Source: Nigrospora sphaerica (taxonomy: Eukaryota; Ascomycota; Sordariomycetes; Amphisphaeriales; Apiosporaceae). From it: a DNA stretch of 64,000 bases. Below the pieces are notes generated by a model. That model was not told where the DNA came from, made no database searches, and saw nothing but the letters and a program-made list of their open reading frames with translations. The stretch covers positions 8,866,001 through 8,930,000 of the forward strand of contig JAGVVL010000001.1 of the NCBI GenBank assembly GCA_018287875.1. Reading direction: 5' to 3'. Of this stretch, positions 1-12,600 are shown piece after piece. The first letter of the stretch is position 1; each line of letters starts with the position of its first letter. The position numbers and the translations under genes were made by a program.

Positions 1-2224
1 CGTCGTGAGTCACGGTGAGTCCCGATTCAGGTTGGGTCTCACGGGGTAGGAAACCCGACGACAGCTTGCACGAAGGTGTGTAGCAAGTCGCTGACACTGC
101 CACCTTCCTCTGACCAAGAAGCCAAAGTCGAGCCCCGGCCTGTCTTCCTCCGGTGGTGTAACTGAGGCCGGGGCCACTTTTGCCGCGAGCAAGAAGCACG
201 CGCAGGCCCTCGGTGCCGTGAAACTTCATCGGACTCGGCCCTCATGGACGCTGACCCACAATGACTGGCTTGGACGAGTGATCCGAAGATGGCAGCCGAT
301 ATCGTTGATTTTGAGTAAGAAAGGTTCGCGACGGCCGATGCAATCAACATCAGTATCTAGCGCCATAGACTATACGAGTCTTGTCACTCGCTTTAAGTCT
401 CTCTCACTCGGTGCCACCACAACCCTCCACAACGGCACCTCCATTGACTTTTTCACCGTTCCTGGGCTTTACCGGGCGCCCGTTGTATACGCGCCGCGCG
501 CGAGCGGAAGCAAGGAGAGATGGGCCGCCATGTGAGGTATCCAACGTCTTCGGCCCCGGCTGCCTCACCACGCCCAGCACTGGGACCCATTGTGCGAACG
601 GTAGCGTTTCCCTGGCGGCTCCTGTCTCGCTACTCCGCCGGCCGCCAGGCGAGCAACGCCGCCGCGGTCCTACCGTGGCAAGAGGGACGACACCGTATGG
701 TTTGAATTCGTAACGTGGTCTTCGTACGACCACATCGCCGACTCTGTCCGCTCCGCCGCGCCATCACAACGTCTTATTGGGAAGGGCTCTGCCCTCTCTG
801 CCCCCCTCACCGCGAACCGCACTTTTTCGGTCCCGGCCGTTGGTAGAAGGCAAAAGGTCCATTTTTTCTTTTCTTTACTTTCTCTAAAATCGACAATTTC
901 AACTTTTCCGACGGACGAGATGAGAGGAAGAGAGAAGAAGGCACCAAGGCGAACAAGCGAAAAAAAAAAATACCGTAAGCCCTGTCCCTCGGGCCCGCCC
1001 GCCCGGTAAACCCCGGCGCAGGGCCCGGGCCGGCCATGTGCGGAAGGGCGGGGCGGGGACGGGCCGGCCGGGAAAACGAATGCCGGCCCGGCGGGGGCGA
1101 ATGCTACCTAGCGGGAAAAGTGCCGAGGGGGGGGCTGTGTCGTACCCGAGGGGATAAAAAACCCGACGAAGAGCACGGGTGGGCAAGCTGGGGCCGGTAG
1201 TTCCTTTCTTCTCTTTTTTCACCAGCGCATCCAACGAGGTTTTCTTTCTTTCCTTTTCTTTTGGTAGCCCGGGAAACCGACCAGGTCTGTTTCGGGGAGA
1301 GGCTAGATGAACGGGGTGTCCGCCGAAGGAAAAAGAAAACCGATCCCCCACGTCTGGATCGGCGAACCCGGGTTCCTTTCCCCGCCCTCGCCAGGGCGGG
1401 CGAGGAACCGATAGGGTGCCGATCAATCACGATGATAAACTGCAGCTTTCTGCAAGTGGAACCACCATCACACCCCCGCGCCCCCCAATCTCGGCCCCCA
1501 TGTTTCACGGTAGGGTATGCACACACACACATGCGCGCGGGCGGGCGCGCATCTGCCGGTTTTCCGCCCATGTGGCATCCCGGCCCTCTACATACATGTA
1601 TCTACCCTGCGATCTTCAACTCCCCCCCCGCCGCCCTCCGCGGGTCTATCTCGCCAACCCTATCTTCCGTCGAGCGTGGGAACCTCCCCTGCGCAATACA
1701 TGCCCACCCAGTTCGACAAAGCACGGGAAGGGCCCCCGCCCTTGCGGCGAATGGCGCGGGCCGGCCCTTTGCCTTCTTTCTCCCTTGCTCGCGCTGGTGG
1801 ACGGACTATTGATTCGGGCCGGCGTCCGCGCTCGGCCTGCGCGAGTCTACTCAAAAAGCCCCGGCATCCCTCGCTTTGGGGCTCTGGTGTGTTGGTTCGT
1901 GTGTGTAGGGGGTGAGTGCCGTGGGACCGAAGCGGTCGTTGCGTCGACCCGGGGGGGCGACCCTCGAGGAAAGAGCAGCAGACGCCGGGATCGTCACGGA
2001 GCAAGGGCGCGGCATCACGTCGCTACTCGTGAAGACGGCGTCAAAAACCCCCCTGGTCAGTGAGCTACCCTTCACGCCTGTACGTGCCGCCGTCGCCGAC
2101 GAGGATCCTCGCGCACGGCCGACGCCGTGTGCCTCGACGAAGGGTCGACCCACGAGACGCACGTATGGCCGCAGCCCCGCGGCGGATGGGGGCGGCGCCG
2201 AGACGCAAGCCTCACGCCGTGGCT
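1..2224. other. gene-free left edge
   Basis: I find no supportable gene here. The open frames are short, overlap on both strands and have no recognisable domain. The stretch holds purine and pyrimidine tracts (about 850-970 and 1200-1260), G/C homopolymer runs and a short CA run near 1519. The right part is the region downstream of the Zn2Cys6 gene that ends at 2225. Confidence 0.6.
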
Positions 2225-4233
2225 TCACTGCGGCATGGGCGGGGCCATGGCGGACCAGGCCGGGTAGGCGACCTGCTGGAGGCTGGCCTGGTCGAAGATC
2301 TGCCAGGAGTAGTCGAAGCCGGGGCTCAGGGGCGGCATGGCCATGGGGTCGCGCAGGGCCGAGGGGCTGGGCGTGTGGGCCGTCTCGAGGCTCTGCTCGA
2401 GCCGCGAGACCAGCCTGTCGCGCAGACTGGGCTTGGGCTCGTGCGTCTGCCGCAGCATGTCGAGGTGGATGCGGATGTTCTTCAGGTCTGGAAGCGGGCA
2501 GGCCGGTTAGCGTCTGGAAACACGGGCAACACACGAGGTCCGGGGGGGCTGCGGTTCTCCACGCAGCAGCGGGGCAAGGGGCACAGTTACGGGGGCCAAG
2601 GCACACGTACCATCGATTTCTCCGGCGCCGCCCTCGACGCCCTGTAGCACGATCAGGGCGGCCCAGGTGATCATAACGAGGTCCCAGTTGGACCAGATGG
2701 CCTTGTCGTTGAGGTGGAGGCGCAGGGTGGCACGGGCCGAGAGCAGCAGCTCGAACTGCTCGTTGGGCGTGATGCTGTTGGAGTACAGGTTGCAGCCGCG
2801 GGCCGGGTGGTAGATGGAGAGGACGACGAGGCGGTGGAGGACGTACTGGCGGAAGACGAGGGTGCGGTCCTGGTCCGACTCAAAGGTGCCGCTGCTGAAG
2901 TCGACGAGCCACTCGTCGAGCTGGCGGGCCCAGTCGCGGATGACGGCGGCGTCGACGGCGCTGAAGGGCGGGCCGGCGGCGGCGGCGGGGCCGTCGGCGG
3001 CCGAGGCCGGGGGCGGGCGGGACTCGAAGCAGGACCAGATGGTGGGCAGGCCGCGGCCGGTGAAGTGGGCGAGCCCCGTGTGCATCATGCGGGACAGGCG
3101 GTACAGCTGGTCGCGCGGCGACGTCTGCAGCACGGGCAGCGGAGCCTCGATGGGGATGACGGGGCACGAGAGGTGCAGCGAGGCGTGCTCGAGGTCGACG
3201 ATCTGGACGCCGCTGAAGAGGCGGCGCCACTCGCGCGAGCGGGCGTCGAGGCGCGGCGGGCAGTGCTCGAGGATGAGGCGGTAGGCGATGGCGATCCAGA
3301 GGCCCGTCTCGCGCACGCTGCCCTCGGTCATGAGGCCGCCCAGGATGATGCCCAGCACCGTCTGGAAGGCCCACTCCTCGGCCGCCTCGGCCGACCCGCC
3401 CGGCGGCCGCCCGATCTCGCTGCCGGGGATGCTCAGCTGCGCGATGGCGTGGCACAGCACCGTGAAGTAGGCCGGCGCCAGCTCCGCGAGGTCCGGCGGC
3501 CCGCGCGCGCACGAGCAGTACAGGATCGAGGCCAGGAGCACCGGCCGCGGCGCCGAGAAGGTCTGCTTGCTCGGCAAGAAGTGTAGGCCCGGCATGGTGT
3601 CGTGGAACCTGGCAGAGGGTCAGACGGCCAGTCCCCAAACAGGGCCCGGGGGAGGAGAGGCAACCTACTGAGACCAGAGCTGGCGCACCGTGCCCTTGCG
3701 CCAGACGACGGCGTCGACGCTGCGCGGCGAGATCTTCTCCAGCGCCGCCGAGGCGGACCAGAGGGTGCCGAGCGGGCCCTCGCCGGGCGAGTCCATCTCG
3801 TCCTCGTCCAGCGGGGCCGTGGACGGGTCAACGTCCGGGTAGTCGTCACCGGTGGGCAGGCCGAGGTAGTCCTCGAGCAGCTTCAGGCGGCGCAGCACCG
3901 TCTTGTTGATCTCGGCCTGGGACGGGTCGAGCAGGCTGAGCGACACGGGCAGGCCGGCGGCGTTGGCGCGCGGAACGAAGACGCACGGCACGCCGGACCG
4001 ATGGCAACGCCGACACGTGTTGCCGTTGTCGATGCGGCACTTCATCTTCTGCCGGCGACAGTTGACTGCCGGAGCCGAGGGGGGCGAGTGAGCAGAGTCA
4101 CCGGGTTTGGCCGCGGGGGCGAGCGGTGGGTGCACTTACTGCAGGCCTTGCGGGCCTTGGGCTCGACCGACTCCTCCGACCGGGCCTCTTCCCCATTCAG
4201 GCTCGGCGCGGGGTTCGTCCTGTCCGAAGACAT
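2225..4233 (-). CDS. Zn2Cys6 fungal-type transcription factor
   Basis: This is a nuclear sequence-specific regulator with a binuclear zinc cluster. Four exons on the minus strand (4233-4140, 4065-3669, 3608-2611, 2487-2225) join in frame to 583 residues. The first intron splits the zinc cluster, as is common in the family: after splicing the pattern is C31-x2-C34-x6-C41-x7-C49-x2-C52-x6-C59 with a basic RRQKMKC stretch. A leucine-rich linker follows (about 70-100), then an FHDTMPGLHFLP segment, then a long helical region resembling the fungal-specific regulatory domain (about 165-480) and a Pro/Ser/Met-rich tail. The start ATG at 4233 is the only sensible one ahead of the cluster. The gene diverges from the glucokinase gene across about 1.1 kb, so a shared promoter is possible. 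Targets are unknown; a role in sugar metabolism is only suggested by the neighbours. The cluster and exon joints are seen directly; the domain name follows from the family. Confidence 0.9.
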
Positions 4234-5330
4234 GGCGGGCGAGTCACCGGACCCCGGGTACGGGCGGGCGGCGAAATGGCCGGGGGGGCAGTGGGAGCAA
4301 GAAATGCGAGAAATGCGAGAGCGGCGAGCGACTGGGGCAGGCAAAACGTTAACCTTGCGGGCTGCCAAGACGCGTGCGCAACGGGGGCGGGTCAAAGGAT
4401 GCAGACACGGCCGGTGGAAAGGGACGTGTTCGTCGGGATCTGGCGCAACCGGTGAAAAAGAGGCCTGTGTCGCGGCCGTGGCCCAAATACCGCGGAGTCG
4501 TACAGACGATGCTGGGTGGGAGCGGCTGGCCGAGGGCGTCAGGTGGGCATGAATCGGCCGAGGAGGAGACGACCTGGGTGCCATTGCCGCCAAAACCCAC
4601 TTGTCCACCCGGCCAGCGGGCGCACAATCACACGATGTCGAGAGGCAGAATGGCAGTTGGGGCCGGGGTGTTATCGAGGAGCCGACTATCAGAGCGGCCT
4701 TAACCCCCTGGGGAAGTTGGACCGGTGGGGTACACGATGCTATCGGGCGGGGCCCCCGACGTCCCGACTTGAACCCCGGTCGGTACAGAGTAAGTCGCCG
4801 TCTGTACGCAGAGAGTGCCGTGAAGAGTGAGGCCGATAAGGTACCGCGCTAGGCTCTCAAGGTACCGTACTCCCAAGACCCCCGCCCTTAGCCATGAGGA
4901 TGGGTAACCCCCCCAAATCTCTACCTCCTACGTGCTTAAAAAGCTGCCTGCCCGGCAAAGACCGGCATGGGAGCCGGCGATGCCATTCCAACCTCCGGCC
5001 TCTCCACCACAACCATCAACCAACAGCCGCGAGAAGCCCGGCCGCGCTCTCAAGGGACGGAACGCGGGGCAGCCGACACGAGGCCCAGACCCGGGGGGGT
5101 TGCATGCAGTGACCATGGCCCCAAGGGGGGTACATACATAGATACCACGGGGGCCCGGTCGTGGGGGAGAGGGGGAAAGAGCCGTTCGTCTTCCCCTGTG
5201 TTGCCTATTGTCCGCCAAGGCTGGTCGTCGCGAGTAGCCCACCTGCGCGACCGACCACTGCTGCTGCCGCTCGTTTTCGCACGCCGTACCGCCCAACCGC
5301 CCTTCCCGCCTGCTTGTCCCGTCTTTGGGG
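4234..5330. promoter_or_regulatory. divergent intergenic promoter region
   Basis: About 1.1 kb lies between the start codons of the Zn2Cys6 regulator (-) and the glucokinase-like gene (+). It is C/G-rich, with a short tandem of 'gaaatgcga' near 4302-4320 and repeated GGTACCG blocks at about 4838-4868. No gene is seen. Co-regulation of the two flanking genes is inference from orientation only. Confidence 0.5.
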
Positions 5331-7348
5331 ATGGCGCCGGGCCCTGCCGATGCACCGAGCGGCTTGCTCGCCCGCGCGGAGAGCATCGCGCACGAGTTCG
5401 AGTTCGAGAGCGAGGATGCGCGCCGGCTGACGGAGCACTTTGTGCAGCACATGAGTAAGTCGGCGCCTGGGGGGAAAAGAGTCTGTCTGCCCGGCTCTGG
5501 GGGGAAGCCGTGGGCACGGGAGGAATGCAGGATGACGGGGCGCCCCGGGCTGACCGCGACGCAGAAAACGCCCTGCGGCAAGACGACAGCCCGAGCCAGA
5601 TCCCGTCCTACGTGACGAAAGTACCGACGGGGTCGGAAAAGGGCGTGTTCCTCGCCGTCGACCTCGGCGGGACCAACTGTCGCGTGTGCTCGGTCCGCCT
5701 GCACGGGGACGGCACCTACGCGCTGGTGCAGGCGAAGCACGCGATCCCGCGGGACCTCACCGCCCACGCGAGCCACCGGCCGCTGTTCGGCTTCATCGCC
5801 GAGAAGCTCCGCGACTTCCTGCAGGCGCACCCCGAGGCCGACGTGGACGCCGTCGGCGACGAGGGCGGCGAGGACGGGGACGAGGACGAGAACAAGAACG
5901 AAGAGGACGGCGGGGCGCGGGCCATGCGACGCCGGCCCGGGCGGCGGCGTGAGAAGGGCGACCGCCGCCGCCAGCTTGGTTTCACCTTCAGCTTCACGTA
6001 CGAGCAGCTGGCACTGGACCGGGGCCGCGTGCTGTTCTGGGACAAGGGCTGGGACCTGCCGTCGGCCGTGGGCGGGGACCCGTGTGCGTTCCTGCAGGAG
6101 GCCATCGACGACCTGGACCTGCCCGTCGCTGTCGCCGCCCTCGCCAACGACAGCGTCGGCACGCTGCTAACGCGGGCGTATACGACGGGGGGGCGCCCGC
6201 CAACGACGACGACGACGAAGGAGCAGGAGGGCGGCGGTGAGCGGCCGACCCGCGGCGGGCGCCGCACCCTCGTCGGCGCCATCTTCGGCACCGGCACCAA
6301 CGCCGCGTACGTGGAGCGGGCGCGCGCCGTGACGCGGGGGCGCGGCGACGGGGGGCCGCACCGCCGCCGCCCCCCGCCGGGTCCTGACGACGTCATGGTC
6401 ATCAACACGGAATGGGGGGGTTTCGGGGACGGCGCGCCGGCGCTGCTGCCGACGACGGCGTACGACGCGGGCCTCGACGCCGCCGCGCCGCACCCGGGCC
6501 GCGAGCTGCTCGAGAAGCGCGTCTCGGGCATGTACCTAGGCGAGCTCCTGCGCCGCGCCCTCGCCGGCCTCGCCACCGACGGCCTCCTCACCGACCTCGC
6601 CCTGCCCGCCGCCTCGCCCCTCTTCTCCCCCGCCGGCCTCGACAGCGCCCTGCTGTCCCAGGTCGCGGCCGTGGCCGACGACGACGAAGACTCGGACGCC
6701 GCCGCCCACGTCGCACGCGCCCTCGGCGTCGAAGCCGCCGTCGTCGCCCCCCACCACGTCCGCGCCATACGCTGCATATCGTGCGCCGTCGCCCGCCGCG
6801 CCGCCCGCCTCGCCGGCGCCGCCCTCGCCGCCGTCATCCGGCAGAGCGACCAGGCGCGGCGCGCCGCCGTTGCCGAGGTCACGCAGCCCCTCGTCATACC
6901 CGCGTCCAAGCCCGGCGCCCCGCGACCGCGCCGGGCGGCGCCAGGCGGCACGTCGTCGCCGTCGTCGCCCAACGGCAAGATGGCCACGCTGTACCGGCGG
7001 TTCCGGACGTTTGTGCACGGGCTCATGCGGAGTCTGGGGCTGCAGTGGGTGTTGACACCGTCGGTGTCTTCGTCATCGCCGGCCGCCGTGGCCGGGGAGG
7101 CGCCTGAGAACTGGAACGAGGAGGAAGAGGCGGTGGAGGAGGACGAGGAGGACGAGGACGGCATGGTGGAAATTGGCGTGGACGGGTCCCTCGTCGAGTT
7201 CTACCCGACCTTCGAGGCCGAGATGCGCGAGGCCATCCGCGACGTGCTGGGCCCGGCACAGGAGCGGCGCGTCCGCATCGGACTCGCCAAGGACGGGTCG
7301 GGCGTCGGCGCCGCCCTCATGGCCTTGGCCGCCTCGATGCAGTCGTAG
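5331..7348 (+). CDS. glucokinase/hexokinase-family sugar kinase with long insertions
   Basis: Expected to phosphorylate glucose to glucose-6-phosphate with ATP in the cytosol. Two exons (5331-5454, 5565-7348; intron 110 bp with CTGAC branch and CAG acceptor) give 635 residues, against roughly 450-540 for usual fungal gluco- and hexokinases. Conserved elements are the phosphate-1 loop DLGGTN (74-79), LGFTFSF (179-185, sugar-binding Ser184), Lys202 in DKGW, the catalytic Asp237 in AND, phosphate-2 GTGTN (283-287), the glucose ligand Glu324 in NTEWG, Glu358 in EKRVSGMYLGE, and the C-terminal GVDGS and AKDGSGVGAAL. NDSVGT and the N-terminal layout look more like glucokinase than hexokinase. Oddities are an acidic-then-basic insert (about 137-178), a Thr-rich insert (about 250-270), a roughly 105-residue insert ending in an acidic run (about 467-575), and Thr where LGFTFSFP normally has Pro. 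The catalytic set is intact, so activity is likely, but a regulatory paralogue remains possible. Confidence 0.88.
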
Positions 7349-7733
7349 ACCCCAATGAGACTGCTTGCATCTCCGCGCGTGCCTCTGCTTCCCCGTGCTG
7401 GTAATACGAGGTCTCGTCACGGGCCTAAACGCCTCCTTCCCAGGTGCGGAAAGTGGCCGACTGTCAACCGTGTTTGTTCCTTCCCGTTCCTCCGGGAAAG
7501 TGGGTTGATGGGCCCGGATGACATGAGACGTGGGTAAGGGAAGCAGGATAGGAAATGTGGGGTGGAGCGTAGTTTTGTTTGCTTTCTCCGGGAAGCCGCC
7601 TTTCTGGAATAATTACTTGTGGAAGACGCTCTCTGCACCCACTTCTTCTCCGGCTCTTTTACACTTGGGTTTCTATGGTACAGGGCGCACACCGGCGTTC
7701 TTTCACGCGGCCGTGGTTTTCTCGTGCATCCCC
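7349..7733. other. convergent 3' intergenic region
   Basis: 385 bp lie between the stop codons of the kinase (+) and the GH47 gene (-). No gene or clear hairpin terminator is seen. It presumably holds both 3'UTRs. Confidence 0.5.
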
Positions 7734-9605
7734 TCAACTCGGGGGCCCGGCGATGGCGAGCAGGTGGGCCTCGGTGGAGAAGATGAAGCGGTTGTCGCGC
7801 GCGGCCGAGACTTGCCAGGGGGCCTCGGCGGCGTGGACGAGGAAGGCGTACTTGAGGGTCTCGGCGAAGAGGAAGCTCTCCTGGTGGTCGTTGAAGTCGC
7901 CGCCGCGGGCGGCGTCGACGTTGCACACGCCCGAGAGGGCCCCGCCGGCGCCGGCGACGCCGCAGGTGGCGTCGAGGGCCTCGAAGGCGGCCCAGGCCCA
8001 GTCCTGGTAGCGGCCGTCGCCCGTGGCGCGCCACGCGTGGTACCAGCTCTCGAGCGCCTCGGGCCGCAGCAGGTACTCGTTGTTGGTCGGCCAGAAGCCC
8101 GCCGTCCGCGCCTGCGACGCCCGCTCCACCGGCGGCCCCGGCGCCCACGCCACCCCCGCCGGCACCCACGAGAACGCCTCGGGCCCCAGCCCCGTCACCG
8201 TCGCCGTGTACGTCTCGTGGCACGATGCCGCCAGCGCCAGCCCGAAGTCGACGTAGTCGGGCCGCGACAGCGTCAGCCCGCCCAGGATGAAGTTGCCGCC
8301 GTTGAAGCAAGCCACTGGGAAGGGCGAGGGTCAGTCGGAGGCGGGAGGCAAATCCAAGGGGAAAGAAGGGGGAGGGGGCCGTCACGGGCGAGACTCACAG
8401 TGTCCCGACTGGTAAAGCAGGTGGTCGCGGTCCTCGTACGTGGCCAGAAAGGTCATATCGGGACGGGAGACGGGGTGGGAGGCGAGGAACGCGATGCTCG
8501 AGTCGGCGGCCTTGATCCACTCGTCGCGGTAGCGGGGGAAACGGTCGCGGTCGTACAGGTACATCTTGAGCAGGTACTCGTAGTAGCTGTCGCTGCTGCC
8601 GCTCCAGCCGCCGGCGGCGTCGACGAAGGAGCCGTTGCGCACGTCGAGGTTGGTGCCGCGCATACCGGGCCACAGCTCGTCCTCAACGGCGGCGCCGGGC
8701 CCGTCCAGTAGCACTGCCTGGCCCGCCTGTGCCAGCTCGGCGAACTCGCTGTGGCCCGTCTTGTCGCTCAGCCGCGTCCACTCGAGCACGAGGCTGCCGG
8801 CGCCCGCGAGGCTGTTGCTCGTCAGGTTCTGCGGGATCCGCGGCGGCGAGAACCACAGCAGCCCCACCGGCAGACCCGACGGCGTGTCGAAGGCGACCCG
8901 CAGGTTGGTCGCGATGTGCGTCGCTTGGTCCAGCAGCGCCTGCAGCGTCGCGTTGGATACCTCGGGGTATTCGGCGCGCAGGGGGCCCGTAAGGAGGTCG
9001 TGGGCTGGCGGCGCCGGTGTTAGCAACGAGCAAATCCCTAGGAATCCTTCCGACAGCGGGGGCAGCGACGACGGCGGCGTTTCACTTCACGTACCGGAGA
9101 GCAGACCGCCGAGGTAGCGAATCGTCGTCTCGAAAACGGACACGGGACTGTTGCCGTCCCGGTCAAAGTTGATGGTGGGCACGAAGTCGAGGATCTGGGC
9201 CACGATGTCATGCTCGCCCATGATGAGGGCGGTCGACAGCGCGTCGATGGCGGTGGCGCCCCAGCCGTTGCGGTCGTCGACGTAGGCGCCCGACACGGGC
9301 TTCAGCGAGTCGTGCGGGAAGGCCACGTCGTAGTAGCCGGCCCAGGCGCGCCGGAACACGGCCCGCACCGCCGCCGCCCGCTCCGGGTGGGCCTTGTACG
9401 TTCTGGCCGACGCCGACGAGGGCCGGCGCGTGAGGCCGCCCGCGAGGCCACCCACCAGCGCGCCGACTATCACCAGCACACCCACGGCGATCAGCACCAC
9501 CGTCTTCCTCTTCCTCCGGACGCGCTGCCGTACCGACTCGGGCGAGACCGCCCGAACCTCGCTCACGGGCGCGAGCTTATCCTCGTCATCCCCGGGCACC
9601 GTCAT
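7734..9605 (-). CDS. GH47 class I alpha-1,2-mannosidase, type II membrane form
   Basis: Predicted to trim alpha-1,2-mannose from N-glycans in the ER/Golgi, or from secreted glycoproteins if released. Three exons (9605-9095, 9004-8399, 8314-7734; introns 90 and 84 bp) give 565 residues. A basic cytosolic tail (RQRVRRKRK, about 26-34) precedes one hydrophobic anchor (about 35-58) without a cleavable-looking signal, which fits type II topology. GH47 landmarks follow in order: GWGATAIDALST, SVFETTIRYLGGLLS with an acidic catalytic residue in FET, DSYYEYLLK, GHLACFNGG (the codon is rebuilt across intron 2), the second disulphide Cys in AASCHETY, LRPEALES, and the closing STEAH motif with the calcium-site Thr. 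The protein ends just after STEAH, as family members do. It is convergent with the sugar kinase. Motifs are seen directly; bond specificity and compartment follow from the family. Confidence 0.93.
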
Positions 9606-12600
9606 GACTCGATTTCGGCGCGGGGGCCGCGGGCGTCGACTAGGCTCACCCGGCTCGGCTTATGGGGTGCGGGAAGAGGGGCCCGGTATTCTCGCTGTTT
9701 GGGATGGGCCGTGGGCAAACAAGCCTTAAAACCAGGCAAACCGAGCGAGCGACAAGATGCGACATAAGCAAGAGGAAAAAAGAGCACAAGCGAGAGCGAG
9801 ACCCTGTGGATCGACCGGGTTAAGCAGGCAAGGCAGGCGATCGGGTCGGCCCAAGCAAACGGGCGCCGAGCGTCCGTTGTTATCATAAAGCGGACTTCAG
9901 GCTTTCTTCTTCGCAATTTGCTCCCCTCCCTCACCCACGCTCAGCCGCGCCCGGTTATAGCAAGCGAACGAATGAAGGGTGCCGAGATGATCCAGTATCC
10001 CCGTACAAAGACTTGGCGGTTGCTGCCGAGCTGCCGTGCCTCACGATGGCATCGGCATGGCGGTGGAGCAGAGCTTATCCGCAACGGGTAGGTCGCGATA
10101 GCAACCATAGCCCACCATTGGTCTCCCGTGCTCACGCTAGCTATTAATTGGCGCTCGCCCTTCCACCTGTTCCGTCTCGGTCGTCGAAGGATCAATGAGA
10201 CCCTTGACGAGACGACCCGTTCGGGAAATCGCCCGATAGGCAGCCGTATTCTTTGCTCGGCTTTCCCATTTTCGTGTCGGGCTAGGCCAACAACTGCGTG
10301 TTTCTAGAAAATGATATGGTGGGGTTGGCCAAGGCTCCCTTCCGGTAACCCCTCACGTGTGTATCGTCAACATCGCTGGCGCCGATTCCCGTTGCGGCTT
10401 CGTGTGTGTTTGTGTGGATGTGCGTCCCTTCCTGGCCAGTGTTGCAGTCCGGGGATGCTAACAAGAACCACGTTCGGCATAAGTTACTTGATCTAGCAGC
10501 CGAGCTGTATCAACCTCACCCTTCCGATTCAAATTCCCACCTTCACACTTACAACCCACCCCTCGTACGTCATGGACCCCTCCTGTTTCAGCAGTTGTAA
10601 GCAACCTCAAGAGTTTTTACAATGGATTGAAGTGGGCAGGCGGCTGAGGCTGTTGCCACCCGTACGGAAATGGGAATTCGCGGACCGGGCGTAGCGGATC
10701 AGGCGGTATCCAGTGATTTCTGTCAGTAGCGGCATGCACCGCCCGCGATGGCCATTCCCAATATCCACCCGCACATTTCTCCACTGGCGATACCCAAACA
10801 TTCTTCCAGAGGTCAAGGCGCCTATTGCCCAGTTTCACATGGTCGTCACGATTAGACAACCGTCGCACCGGGTCTCGTGGTGATGATAAGCCATTGCATG
10901 CAACCGCCCGGCTTGGCCTTCCGCCCGGGGCGGGACTGGCCGGCCGCCGGGCCTACACGGTTTTCATCGGCTTCGCTGAGACGGGCACACCGCCAAAATA
11001 TACTACCGTATCGTTCCCGACAGCCGCGGCTTTGGCTTGACCTACGAGAGTATCGACATCTGCGGTAGCTTGCCGAGATATCTACCCAGAAGCTGCTATT
11101 CCCACATCCGTCTTAAACCAGTAGCACTTAAAATAGCCGTGGTCATGGAAACTGCGTAAAAAGAGCGTTCAAGACCATGGCAACGCAAACAGCCTCCGGG
11201 CGCTGCGACTCCGAAGTATGCACAAGTAGAAAAATAGCCCGTGTTAGGCGTAGTTGGGAACAGAGTGAGTGGTCCGAGATATCGCGTACAGGGATAGCCC
11301 CCAGCCGCTAGTTGACGGTTCTGGCCAATCAGACGGCCGCTAGCAACTTCGTGTCTGAGCGGCCTCCGAGATATCAGGGGAATGAGTATACCCGCACATT
11401 TATGGCAGGATCGCATCAAGAACGCGGTACAAGCATCGACATACTCCAATTCCCGTTTTGCCACGAAAAAATGACAGTCAATTTCCACACAAAAACACAG
11501 CCCGTGAGCGGTACCGCAATTATTGTCTCCGTTCATATCAAGAATGAGAGTAAAAAAACAAGAAGAAAGAGATTCCGCCGAAAACTGGGGTACCATCCGC
11601 CAGCTCGACCACGGAACATTAAAGAAGTCGCCATGGCCTGTCGCTCGATTTCCCTCGGGGGATACATTTATAGCGCTTTTTCCGATCCCGCGGTTTGTCC
11701 AGCCCCTGTACATTGAGCCTGACTGCAGATGGACGACGCCAGAACTCTGGACTGTCACTCAACTCGGGTAAAGAGATGTCACGGGACGACCTAACACACT
11801 GACCATTAGGCCAAAAGACTTGGTAGACTGGATCTACCGATCCAGTCTTCGGTGTGGCTATATAGCTTGGAACAGGCCTGCCCCACAGTTTTGGCAGCCT
11901 GTTATAAGAGGGCAGGATCTAGGCATATCTCGTCCCACTGCCGTGATAGTGAGCCGCCCTTGGCGAAACAAAAAAAGAAGGTTGACCAAATCGATATTAT
12001 CAGCTCCGTGGGGCGGAAAAAAAGGAACGGGGTCGGCCAAATTCGGTTCCAGCTTCCATGGCGATTCCGGCCGAACACACCGGAAAAGAATGCCATGTCG
12101 GCCCAGATTCCCATTTGGTGGTCTTCCCGAAGAAGCATGGCGTGCAGCAAACCAGATTGTGGTTGGGAGGGGTTGCCAGCCTCCAAAGCCACCCCGTTAT
12201 CGGATGTTGTCCTCTAGCAAAAGGCCGTGTGTTGGAAGAGAGCACCCTGAAGGGTGCCAAGCCTCGGGGTGGTGAAAGCTACACGCGTATAAGGCATCCA
12301 TGATAGGCCCGATTCCCTCCTAATTCGAGGGTAATCTGCCGGAGGCCTGGCCTTGCGTTCTGGACAACCTGGCCGGCATGTACGTATGAGTGTTGGCCGA
12401 CATCTTTCTAGAAGAGTTGGAAGTCGGCTAGCGAGGAGTGGGCAAGCATGGTTCTGGTGGCGTGAATTCCACATCTGCCTGACTCGCGGGGATCTGTACG
12501 TCGTGCATCAACATCATGCTTGCTTACCCCGGACGTCCGCGGATTTTTGTCGGAAATATAACACGGCGCGGAATCCCTGTACGGTCAGTGATTTCATGTT

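Noticed and set aside
5716..7164. 482-codon open frame antisense to the kinase gene
   Set aside because: It mirrors a GC3-rich true gene; composition is Arg/Ser/Pro noise without any domain.
7530..8711. 393-codon open frame antisense to the GH47 gene
   Set aside because: A GC-driven shadow that crosses the true introns; no recognisable motif.
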